This document shows positions 1 to 6,357 of a stretch of DNA of 7,369 nt, piece by piece. How positions within the stretch are numbered: the stretch's first letter is position 1; every line of letters starts with the position of its first letter. The position numbers were made by a program, and so were the translations under genes. This DNA is from an uncultured Coriobacteriia bacterium (GTDB lineage: Bacteria > Actinomycetota > Coriobacteriia > Coriobacteriales > QAMH01): the NCBI GenBank assembly GCA_949283445.1, contig CASDTD010000095.1:1-7369 (forward strand), written 5' to 3'. The notes beneath the pieces are model-generated. The model saw nothing but the letters and a program-made list of their open reading frames with translations, made no database searches and was not told the origin of the DNA.

Positions 1-476
1 CCGAGGTGAATTTCGCCATCGACACGACGAGCCCGAGTTCGTCTGTCATCGGCATCGAGCCAGGCGGGGTGTATCTGCAGCCCGAGATGCAAGTGGAGAT
101 CGACAGCCACGACAACCTTGCGGTGGAAAAAGCGCGTCTGCTCGTCGATGGCACCGAAGTCGCCAGCTGGAGCGGAACGCAAGACGGTTCCGTCACCGCA
201 CAGCACACGCTCGTCGCCGACGGAACGCCCCACACGATATCTCTGGAGACGACCGACCGCGCCGGAAACACCCGTACCACCGATTACCGCGACGTGGTCG
301 TGGCAGGCGACTGGGTCGCCTGCATACGCAACACCCCGCAACTGCTCTACCCGCTGGTGGCAAGCGGCATAGCGCTTCTCGCCGGCATCGCCATAGGAGC
401 CGTCCTGTTCACGCGACATCGACGTGACAGCGAGACGACCCGCAACCCCTTCGGGCACTCGAAGGACGAGGCATGA
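1..476 (+). CDS. C-terminal part of an Ig-like, single-pass membrane surface protein (5' truncated)
   Basis: The reading frame is open from base 3 and no start codon with a ribosome site precedes it, so this is the tail of a longer protein. Counting the GTG at base 6 as residue 1, residues about 6-98 form a beta-rich bacterial Ig-like domain: it opens with DTTSP, alternates short strands, and ends in the DRAGNT signature common in bacterial Ig-like repeats. Residues 113-135 are a hydrophobic helix, followed by RHRR and a polar tail of about 20 residues. The positive-inside rule puts the Ig domain outside and the tail in the cytoplasm. There is no LPXTG motif, so sortase anchoring is unlikely. 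Its place just upstream of a WXG100 gene and essC suggests an accessory surface component of the secretion system. That role is inference, and it could be an unrelated surface protein. Confidence 0.8.
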   Translation, partial: EVNFAIDTTSPSSSVIGIEPGGVYLQPEMQVEIDSHDNLAVEKARLLVDGTEVASWSGTQDGSVTAQHTLVADGTPHTISLETTDRAGNTRTTDYRDVVVAGDWVACIRNTPQLLYPLVASGIALLAGIAIGAVLFTRHRRDSETTRNPFGHSKDEA

Positions 477-478
477 GC

Positions 479-505
479 TTTCAATCCGCACGATGCGGTT
501 TGAAA
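479..505. repeat. Near-perfect 12-nt inverted repeat after the Ig-like gene
   Basis: TTTCAATCCGCA (479-490) and TGCGGTTTGAAA (494-505) are complementary at 11 of 12 positions around a CGA spacer. It begins 3 nt after the upstream stop codon. No T run follows (the next bases are TAGAAGGG), so it is not a standard intrinsic terminator. It could be an RNA stem-loop that protects or processes the transcript, or a palindromic operator for the WXG100 gene. The sequence cannot decide between these. Confidence 0.6.
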
Positions 506-514
506 TAGAAGGGC

Positions 515-535
515 GTGCGCTCAAGGAGGGCGCAC
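515..535 (+). promoter_or_regulatory. Small hairpin with a perfect Shine-Dalgarno sequence in its loop
   Basis: GTGCGC (515-520) pairs with GCGCAC (530-535), leaving the loop TCAAGGAGG. The AAGGAGG at 523-529 is a full anti-16S match, but it lies 25 nt from the ATG at 555 and no start codon sits at usable distance after it. It may be a ribosome standby site or simply chance. The site that sets the start of the WXG100 gene is the one at 542-548. Confidence 0.35.
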
Positions 536-541
536 CAACGA

Positions 542-548
542 GAAAGGA
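542..548 (+). promoter_or_regulatory. Ribosome binding site of the first WXG100 gene
   Basis: GAAAGGA ends 6 nt before the ATG at 555, which fixes the start codon. The same GAAAGGA core precedes essC and the DUF4176 gene. Confidence 0.7.
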
Positions 549-554
549 AGCAAC

Positions 555-848
555 ATGGCAGGTCAAATCAGAATCACCCCGGATCAGATGCGCTCCCGTG
601 CCAACGAGTACCGTGTCGAGGCGGAAAACGTCGGCAATGTCATCTCCCGCATGGATTCCCTGCTCTCCGCGCTGCAAAGCGAGTGGGAAGGCGAGTCCAG
701 CCGCGCGTACGAGGCGCGCTTCAACGAGCTGCGTCCGAGCTTCGTGCGCGCGCAGGAGCTGATCAACGAAATCGCGCAGTCCCTCGACTCCACCGCCCAG
801 TCTCTCGAGGAGACCGACGCCAACATCGCCAGCGCCTTCCGCGGCTAA
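555..848 (+). CDS. WXG100 family type VII secretion protein (EsxA-like)
   Basis: This is a 97-residue protein of usual WXG100 length, with no signal peptide and no cysteine. The family turn is present as W44-E45-G46 in the middle of the chain. It separates two amphipathic helices, about residues 8-41 and 47-93, which would form the known helical hairpin. The N-terminus (GQIRITPDQMRSRA) is typical of the family. I see no YxxxD/E export motif near the C-terminus, as in many T7SSb EsxA proteins. WXG100 proteins are secreted as dimers through the EssC/EccC channel and engage its C-terminal ATPase modules. Lying alone just upstream of essC, it is the likely core substrate. The start is set by GAAAGGA 6 nt before the ATG. 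Identity is near certain at family level; the equivalence to EsxA is inferred from position. Confidence 0.93.
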   Translation: MAGQIRITPDQMRSRANEYRVEAENVGNVISRMDSLLSALQSEWEGESSRAYEARFNELRPSFVRAQELINEIAQSLDSTAQSLEETDANIASAFRG

Positions 849-873
849 CGGCACGCGCCTTTTTCTCCTCGTG

Positions 874-936
874 TTCGCAACGGCCTGGCGTTTTCCTTCG
901 GCTGCCATGTCAGTCGAAGGCGCAGGCTGTTGCGAG
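874..936 (+). repeat. Long imperfect stem-loop between the WXG100 gene and essC
   Basis: The intergenic sequence folds on itself over about 60 nt. CGCAAC (876-881) pairs with GTTGCG (929-934), 883-887 with 923-927, 889-890 with 921-922, CCTTCG (895-900) with CGAAGG (915-920), and 902-904 with 911-913. Two G-U pairs extend these stems. The interruptions are a single G at 888 and four T at 891-894, and a 6-nt loop lies at 905-910. No T run follows on the 3' side. A processing, stability or attenuation element separating expression of the abundant WXG100 protein from essC is plausible but unproven. Confidence 0.65.
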
Positions 937-983
937 AGAGGCATCTTGGCAATTTGGCGCAAACGACGCCTCGTGTATTCATG

Positions 984-989
984 AAAGGA
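984..989 (+). promoter_or_regulatory. Ribosome binding site of essC
   Basis: AAAGGA lies 10 nt before the ATG at 1000, a somewhat long spacing. The 10-nt string GAAAGGACAT here is repeated exactly at 5721-5730, before the DUF4176 gene. An ATG at 981 overlaps this region but opens only an 8-codon frame. Confidence 0.55.
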
Positions 990-999
990 CATCTACTCC

Positions 1000-3900
1000 A
1001 TGCGTGAACTGCTTCTTGTGACGCTCATGTACGAAGGGACGGCGAAGACCCACGTGTTCGACAGCAGCACCGAGGCTGTCATGTGGCTGGGACGCGACAT
1101 CGCCTCCGACGCGACAGACGCGTTCGTCTGCCTCTCTGCATCTGATGCGCACGTGGCAGTTTCCCCTGTCCGCGATTTCGAACTCGTGGACGCCTCCGGA
1201 AATCGAACCGACAAAGCCGTTCTCGAAGAGAACGCGGAGACGGTTTTCTCGATTCGATTGCAGGAAACGCCCCTGGCGTCCTTGTTTTTGCGCCCTTCCA
1301 CACCGGGTGCCCGCAGCTACGTGAATCTCGGCTTTTCCCATGACACGGCACTTTCCATCGGACGCGACGAGTCCTGCGACCTGTCCTATCGCAGCAAATT
1401 CGTCTCGGGCCTGCACGCCCGTCTGGATCTGACAGGCGAGCAGTTCACGGTAACCGATTGCCAAAGCGCCAACGGCACTTTCGTGAACGGCAGGGCGCTT
1501 CCCGGCGGGTCTGCCCGCGCTCTTGCCGCCGGCGACATCGTGCAGATCATGGACCTCACGATTCTGATAGGCCATCGGTTCATCTGCATCAACCAGCTGG
1601 AAGCCGCCGTGCTCTCCCCCATCGACGGCGCGAGCTTCATCGACCACGATGCCTTCGCGCGGGCATGCCCTCCCGCGAGCGAGACGACCGGCAAGCTCGA
1701 GCTGTTCTACCCAGCCCCACGCCTCGCACATTCCGTGCATGCGCGGGCATTCCAGGTGGACGACCCTCCCCTGGCCAAAAAACCGGACGAATCTCCTGCG
1801 CTCATGCAGCTGGGGCCTTCGTTCGTCATGGGCATCGCGTCGATTTTCACTATCTCCTCGGCCGTATCCCGCCTCATGATGGGTGCGGACATGATGACGA
1901 CAATGCCGATGATCGCCATGTCGGTCGCCATGCTCTCGGGCACCGTGGTGTGGCCTATCGTGAGCAAACGCTACAACAAGAAGCGCGATGCCCGCGAAGA
2001 GCTCAAACGCACGTCAGCCTATACCGACTACCTCAACGGCATGGAGGCGAAATTCATCGAGGAGGCGCAAGCGCAAGCGCAGATCCTGCACAGCACGAGA
2101 GTCGATGTGGCATCCTTGCTCGAGCGCGCCGCGCAACGCTCGCCCCGCCTCATGAACAGAAGCCTTGACCAGGATGACTTCATGAGTTTGCGCGTGGGGC
2201 TTGGCGACACGTCTCTCAAGGCGGAAATCCGCTGGCCACAGCACCGTTTCAGCATGGACGACGACGCGCTCATGGACAAAGTGAGCGCCCTGGCCACGCA
2301 TCCGCCAAAGGTACGTGACGTGCCCTTGGCGTTCAACCCGTACGAACACAAAGTCGCGGGCATCGTGGGGGACAGAGACCACGTCTGGGCGTTTGCACGC
2401 GGTCTTATCGTCCAGATGTGCGCGCTGTACAGTTACCAAGATGTCAAGATCGCGCTCATCGCCGACGCCGCGGAAAAGGGCCAGTGGGCCTGGATGCGCA
2501 TCTTGCCCCATATCCACGACGAAGAGGGCGTCACGCGTTTCATCGCGACCGATCCCGACTCTTTGCTGGATTTGGGCAGACGTCTCGAGCGCACGCTGGA
2601 GGCACGCAAAGACCTGCGCATCGAGACACCCTCCGATTTCGGAGGCTACGAAGTGGTCATATGCGCCTCTTCGAGCCTCGCCGAACGCTCTGAAGCACTC
2701 ACGAGAGTAGCGAAGTCGCGCACGAACCGCGGCATCTCCCTTATCTATTTCGGAGAAGACCTAAGCGACCTTCCCCGCGAGTGCGACTACGTCATAGACC
2801 TGACAGCCAACGCGACCCAGACCTTCCAAACCCCTTCCCAAGCGCTGAACGGCGGCGATGAAACCTCCAGACGCCAGGCGTGCATGTTCGCCCGCGGAGA
2901 CGTCTCCGGCACGATGCGCGGCTTCGACCCCGACATCGAACTCGACGTCGCCACGGCGCGGGCATTCGCGCTGGCGATGGCGCGGGTGCATCTGGACATC
3001 CCCTCCCAACGTTGCACCATGCCCTCGTCGGTCGGCTTCCTCGAGATGTTTCAGTGCGGGTCGGTGGCACACCTCAACATCGCCCGGCGTTGGGCGGAAC
3101 ACGACGCGTCACGCACGCTGCAAACCCCGCTGGGCATCGACGGGCAGGGCGCGTACAGCATGCTCAACCTCCACGAGAAGGCACATGGCCCCCATGGCCT
3201 GATTGCCGGCACGACCGGATCGGGCAAGTCGGAGTTCATCATCACCTACATCCTCTCCCTGTGCGTCAACTACCCGCCCGACCAGGTGGCGTTCGTGCTC
3301 ATCGACTACAAAGGCGGCGGATTGGCCGGCGCTTTCGAAAACGAGCGCATCCACCTGCCGCATCTGGCCGGCACGATCACGAATCTGGACGGTGCCGCCA
3401 TCTCGCGTTCGCTCGTCTCCATCAAAAGCGAGCTGAAACGTCGACAGGACATGTTCAACAAGGCACGTGATATCACCGGCGAGGCAACGGTCGACATCTA
3501 CAAGTACCTTTCCTACTACCGCCAGGGCGTGCTCACCGAGCCATTGCCTCACCTGTTCATCGTCGCCGACGAATTCGCCGAGCTGAAGGCGCAAGAGCCC
3601 GAATTCATGGACGAGCTCATCTCCGCAGCGCGCATCGGCCGTTCGCTGGGCGTGCATCTCATCTTGGCCACACAAAAGCCCACAGGCGTCGTGAACGACC
3701 AGATCTGGTCGAATTCCAAGTTCAAGGTCTGTCTGAAAGTGGCCGATGCCGCCGATTCCAAGGAAATGATCAGGCGCCCCGACGCAGCGGAAATCAAGGA
3801 GCCCGGCCGCTTCTACCTGCTGGTGGGATACAACGAGTATTTCGCATCCGGTCAGGCTGCATACGCGGGAGCGGGCTACGTCGAAAAGGAGCAGTTCGAG

Positions 3901-5625
3901 CCCAAGAAAGACGACGCAGTCGAGCTCATAGACGACACGGGCGCCACGCTGGCAAGGCTCAGGCTTCCAGTCGCCTCGAAAAAGACCAACGACTCCGAGC
4001 TCAACGTCGTGCTCAGGCAGATCATGGCAACGGCAGACGCCTTGGGCAAGCACGCGGAAAGCCTCTGGCTCGACCCGATGCCCGATTACATCGAGCTGGA
4101 AGCGCTCGAGAAGAAGTACGGCTTCACGCCAGAACCGGAGCGTCTGGCCTTCGCGATCGCAGAGCTCGACGAACCTGAACGGCAACGTCAGGCGCTTCTC
4201 AGCTTCCAACTTGCCGAAGAGGGCAACATCGCCTTTTACGGAACGGCAGCCTCGGGCACCGACGCGCTGCTGGGAACCGTGCTGTACGGGCTGGCGAAAA
4301 ACTATGCCACCAAGACGTTCAGCTTTTACGTCGTGGACATGGGCTCGGGGACGCTCGCCTCGTTTGCCAAGCTGCCTCAATGCGGCGGCATCGTGCTGAC
4401 GGGAGAAGACGAGAAGCTCGAGAACCTCTTCAGGCTCGTCGAGGCGGAAATAGCCTCGCGCCGTAGCCTGCTTGCGCAAGCCGGGGGTTTCGACGCCTAC
4501 AACGCGCAGGTACCCGAAGACGAGCGGCTCGGCCATATCGTCGTGGCCCTCGCGAACATGGCCTCGTTTGCCGAGCTGCACGCAGACTACGAGGAACGCC
4601 TCAACGCCGTGACGCGCGACGGCGTGCGCTACGGCATCCACTTCATCATCACCGCGCCCACCGCCTCGTCGGTGCGCATGCGTCTGCGCGCGAATTTCTC
4701 GACGAGCCTCGTCACCGCATTCAACGACCCCAATGACTACGTCACCTTGCTCGGCTCCCTGTCGGGCACTGTCCCGCCCAAACAAGACAAGCGCGGCCTT
4801 ATCAAAATCGGCAAGATCATCCGCGAATTCCAAGGTGCCTCGATAGCCAGGGAAGCGAGCGAAGTCACCGCCGCCGTCAAGGCGTTGGGGCATACGCTGC
4901 ACGAACAGGGTATGGCCGAAGCGGCGCCCATTCCGCAGCTGCCCGAGCGGGTTCATGCAAGCGACATGCTGGCACAGCCCAAAAAGAAACACCTGGCAGT
5001 ACCGGTGGGATTTTCCAAAGATTCCGTCGCCCCCGCGTTTTTCGATTTCTCGAAATCTCCCTCGATGCTGGTACTCGGAAACGACGTCGAGGGCATCGGG
5101 CGCTATTTGCGCGGCCTCGTCGAGACACTCGAAGAAGACGGGAGCATCTCCTATCGCGTCATCGACCCCGACGGAATCTGCGCTATCGAGGGCAACCGTC
5201 ACGTCGCAAGCGATACCGAGGCGGCAGCGCGGATGGTCGACGAACTCGTCGAAGGCCAGAAGGACATCGAACTCGCGGTATTTTCCAGCATAGCCCAGAC
5301 CATGGCATCGCTTCCGTCGGACACCTCCACGAAGCTCCAGAGCTACATCGTCGAAGAGCGTGGAGCGGGTACCTGCGGGCTGCTGTTCGCCACGGAGATG
5401 TGGCGCGTCAAGTCCTTGTACCAAGACTGGTACAAGGTGGCCAGCGCCTATGGCAACGGCGTGTGGATCGGCAGCGGCTTTGCCGATCAGAGCGTCTTCA
5501 GGTTCTCGCGTGCGCTCCCCTCGTACCGCGTGCCCGCGCAACGCTCCGACGGGTTTTTGTGCATGCGCGGCGACGTGATGCCCGTCCGCCTTGTAGAAGC
5601 ACGGGGAGAACCAGATGAAGAGTGA
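1000..5625 (+). CDS. essC: Type VII secretion membrane ATPase EssC (FHA, two membrane helices, three FtsK/SpoIIIE modules)
   Basis: EssC is the membrane-bound motor that recognises and drives WXG100 and LXG substrates through the T7SSb channel. At 1541 residues it is close to known EssC proteins. Residues 1-95 look like a degenerate first FHA domain. Residues about 95-190 form a clear FHA domain with G121-R122, S136, H139, N158-G159 and N163-G164. Two hydrophobic helices lie at about 274-294 and 300-321. Residues about 440-610 match the D0 region (ILPHIHDEEG). Module D1 follows a conserved approach (HGPHGLIAG): Walker A GTTGSGKS at 737-744, IDYKGGG at 768-774, Walker B LFIVADE at 852-858 and ATQKP at 890-894. 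In D2 the Walker A position reads GTAASGTD (1081-1088) and Walker B lacks its acid (A1185-N1186). In D3 they read GNDVEGIG (1360-1367) and FSS (1428-1430). So D1 alone looks catalytic. EssB, EssA and EsaA are not in the window. Confidence 0.94.
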   Translation: MRELLLVTLMYEGTAKTHVFDSSTEAVMWLGRDIASDATDAFVCLSASDAHVAVSPVRDFELVDASGNRTDKAVLEENAETVFSIRLQETPLASLFLRPSTPGARSYVNLGFSHDTALSIGRDESCDLSYRSKFVSGLHARLDLTGEQFTVTDCQSANGTFVNGRALPGGSARALAAGDIVQIMDLTILIGHRFICINQLEAAVLSPIDGASFIDHDAFARACPPASETTGKLELFYPAPRLAHSVHARAFQVDDPPLAKKPDESPALMQLGPSFVMGIASIFTISSAVSRLMMGADMMTTMPMIAMSVAMLSGTVVWPIVSKRYNKKRDAREELKRTSAYTDYLNGMEAKFIEEAQAQAQILHSTRVDVASLLERAAQRSPRLMNRSLDQDDFMSLRVGLGDTSLKAEIRWPQHRFSMDDDALMDKVSALATHPPKVRDVPLAFNPYEHKVAGIVGDRDHVWAFARGLIVQMCALYSYQDVKIALIADAAEKGQWAWMRILPHIHDEEGVTRFIATDPDSLLDLGRRLERTLEARKDLRIETPSDFGGYEVVICASSSLAERSEALTRVAKSRTNRGISLIYFGEDLSDLPRECDYVIDLTANATQTFQTPSQALNGGDETSRRQACMFARGDVSGTMRGFDPDIELDVATARAFALAMARVHLDIPSQRCTMPSSVGFLEMFQCGSVAHLNIARRWAEHDASRTLQTPLGIDGQGAYSMLNLHEKAHGPHGLIAGTTGSGKSEFIITYILSLCVNYPPDQVAFVLIDYKGGGLAGAFENERIHLPHLAGTITNLDGAAISRSLVSIKSELKRRQDMFNKARDITGEATVDIYKYLSYYRQGVLTEPLPHLFIVADEFAELKAQEPEFMDELISAARIGRSLGVHLILATQKPTGVVNDQIWSNSKFKVCLKVADAADSKEMIRRPDAAEIKEPGRFYLLVGYNEYFASGQAAYAGAGYVEKEQFEPKKDDAVELIDDTGATLARLRLPVASKKTNDSELNVVLRQIMATADALGKHAESLWLDPMPDYIELEALEKKYGFTPEPERLAFAIAELDEPERQRQALLSFQLAEEGNIAFYGTAASGTDALLGTVLYGLAKNYATKTFSFYVVDMGSGTLASFAKLPQCGGIVLTGEDEKLENLFRLVEAEIASRRSLLAQAGGFDAYNAQVPEDERLGHIVVALANMASFAELHADYEERLNAVTRDGVRYGIHFIITAPTASSVRMRLRANFSTSLVTAFNDPNDYVTLLGSLSGTVPPKQDKRGLIKIGKIIREFQGASIAREASEVTAAVKALGHTLHEQGMAEAAPIPQLPERVHASDMLAQPKKKHLAVPVGFSKDSVAPAFFDFSKSPSMLVLGNDVEGIGRYLRGLVETLEEDGSISYRVIDPDGICAIEGNRHVASDTEAAARMVDELVEGQKDIELAVFSSIAQTMASLPSDTSTKLQSYIVEERGAGTCGLLFATEMWRVKSLYQDWYKVASAYGNGVWIGSGFADQSVFRFSRALPSYRVPAQRSDGFLCMRGDVMPVRLVEARGEPDEE

Positions 5626-5638
5626 TCGACAGCACCAC

Positions 5639-5677
5639 GTTGGCTTGGCGGCCCGCTATACGGGCGCCGAGCCCAAC
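5639..5677 (+). repeat. Imperfect inverted repeat between essC and the DUF4176 gene
   Basis: GTTGG (5639-5643) pairs with CCAAC (5673-5677), 5644-5649 with 5666-5671 (including one G-U), and GCCCG (5651-5655) with CGGGC (5661-5665) around the loop CTATA. The only interruptions are single-base bulges at G5650 and C5672, giving about 16 pairs. No T run follows, so full termination is unlikely. It separates the secretion motor from the downstream cassette and may stabilise one transcript segment or mark a processing point. Confidence 0.65.
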
Positions 5678-5720
5678 CGAAGCACGCGAACCGGCAAACA
5701 GGAACCTCGACTCTCACGCA

Positions 5721-5727
5721 GAAAGGA
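5721..5727 (+). promoter_or_regulatory. Ribosome binding site of the DUF4176 gene
   Basis: GAAAGGA ends 6 nt before the ATG at 5734. An earlier ATG at 5729 opens only ATG-CAA-TGA, so 5734 is the real start. Confidence 0.65.
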
Positions 5728-5733
5728 CATGCA

Positions 5734-6051
5734 ATGACGCAGACAAGCGAATGGCTACCGGCAGGCACGGTCGTCATGCTCGAAGACGGTGAGCGACCCA
5801 TCATGGTCGCGGGCTTCATGATCGAAGACGCCGTGTCCGGCAAGTACTGGGATTACGTCGGATATCCCTATCCGGAAGGCGCGCGCGAAGCGAACACCGA
5901 CTACTTCTTCGACCGCTCCATGGTCAAACACGTGTTGCAGGTCGGCTTCCTCAACGACACAGGGCTGGCCTTCCAGGACTACCTCGCCTCTTCGGAAGAA
6001 AGCTACGAGAAGATGCGCCGGGCAGGCAGCGTGAAAGCTAAGGAGGCGTAA
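5734..6051 (+). CDS. DUF4176 domain-containing protein, T7SS-associated
   Basis: This is a 105-residue soluble protein. I recognise the DUF4176 pattern: LPAGTVVMLEDGERPIMVAG near the N-terminus (residues 8-27), an aromatic W-DYVGYPYPEG segment in the middle, and a following FFDRSMV/VLQVGF stretch matching the family's hydrophobic strands. The last 25 residues are polar and probably helical. There is no signal peptide or membrane helix. DUF4176 genes recur in T7SSb and LXG effector loci. A cytoplasmic helper or chaperone-like role for the adjacent secreted protein is inference from that context. Its stop codon lies 3 nt before the next start, and its K-E codons near the end form that gene's Shine-Dalgarno sequence, so the two are likely translationally coupled. 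Confidence 0.85.
   Translation: MTQTSEWLPAGTVVMLEDGERPIMVAGFMIEDAVSGKYWDYVGYPYPEGAREANTDYFFDRSMVKHVLQVGFLNDTGLAFQDYLASSEESYEKMRRAGSVKAKEA
6040..6046 (+). promoter_or_regulatory. Perfect Shine-Dalgarno of the second WXG100-like gene, inside the DUF4176 coding end
   Basis: AAGGAGG lies 8 nt before the ATG at 6055 and is embedded in the last codons of the preceding gene. This supports strong, coupled translation. Confidence 0.8.
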
Positions 6052-6054
6052 GCG

Positions 6055-6348
6055 ATGGCCAACATCATCAAAGTCGACAAAGACGCGGCGCTGAACACGG
6101 CTCTGGGGTTCGACAGCCTTTCCGGTGCGATGAACGACGCGAAGACGCAGAGTTCGAACGCGGAATCCACGCTGGCGAGCTGGCAAGGAGACGCTGCCAC
6201 CGTGGCCATGAAGGCATTCGAGAGCATCGAGCTGTGCATGGACGAGATAGCGCGGGCGCTTTCCGCTCAAGAGCAGGGCATCACGCAAGGCGTACAGAAC
6301 ATGACCGACATCGACAACGAGATCGCGGCAGATCTCTCCACGCGGTAA
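6055..6348 (+). CDS. WXG100-like protein, probable partner of the downstream effector
   Basis: This is a 97-residue helical protein with the turn W43-Q44-G45 between two predicted helices, about residues 10-40 and 46-92, so WXG100-like by length and architecture. It shares no obvious similarity with the first WXG100 protein beyond the turn. It has no tyrosine, so no YxxxD/E export motif is possible. It lies between a DUF4176 gene and a long helical protein. In Firmicutes, LXG effector operons carry small WXG100-like helpers (Lap type) that bind the effector's N-terminal domain to form a composite export signal. By position this protein is best read as such a helper or co-secreted partner. A second, independently acting EsxA/EsxB-type substrate is the alternative. 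The family-level call is firm and the partner role is inferred. Confidence 0.85.
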   Translation: MANIIKVDKDAALNTALGFDSLSGAMNDAKTQSSNAESTLASWQGDAATVAMKAFESIELCMDEIARALSAQEQGITQGVQNMTDIDNEIAADLSTR

Positions 6349-6353
6349 GGAGG
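6347..6353 (+). promoter_or_regulatory. Perfect Shine-Dalgarno overlapping the stop of the second WXG100-like gene
   Basis: AAGGAGG begins inside the TAA stop (6346-6348) and ends 4 nt before the ATG at 6358, a short spacing. Overlap of stop and ribosome site suggests coupled translation of the WXG100-like protein and the downstream cargo. Confidence 0.8.
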
Positions 6354-6357
6354 CGCT

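Noticed and set aside
832..864. Possible intrinsic terminator: short GC-rich pairing before TTTTT at 860-864.
   Set aside because: Only broken stems of 4 and 3 pairs can be drawn, and the T run is just five bases. Too weak to call.
946..981. Promoter-like TTGGCG (954-959) with TATTCA (976-981) ahead of essC.
   Set aside because: The -10 candidate matches the consensus at only three positions, and the resulting leader would be too short to hold the ribosome site comfortably.
907..984. A 25-codon frame (MSVEGAGC...) in the gap before essC, with its ATG in the hairpin loop.
   Set aside because: No Shine-Dalgarno upstream, and the start lies inside a stable stem-loop. The composition looks like random GC-rich translation.
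981..1007. ATG at 981 as an alternative or leader start (MKGHLLHA).
   Set aside because: It stops after 8 codons, overlaps the essC ribosome site and has no ribosome site of its own.
3109..5541. An 810-codon open frame on the - strand across most of essC.
   Set aside because: Its codons are exact reverse complements of essC codons, so it stays open simply because essC avoids TTA, CTA and TCA there, as expected in GC-rich DNA. The translation has no recognisable domain.
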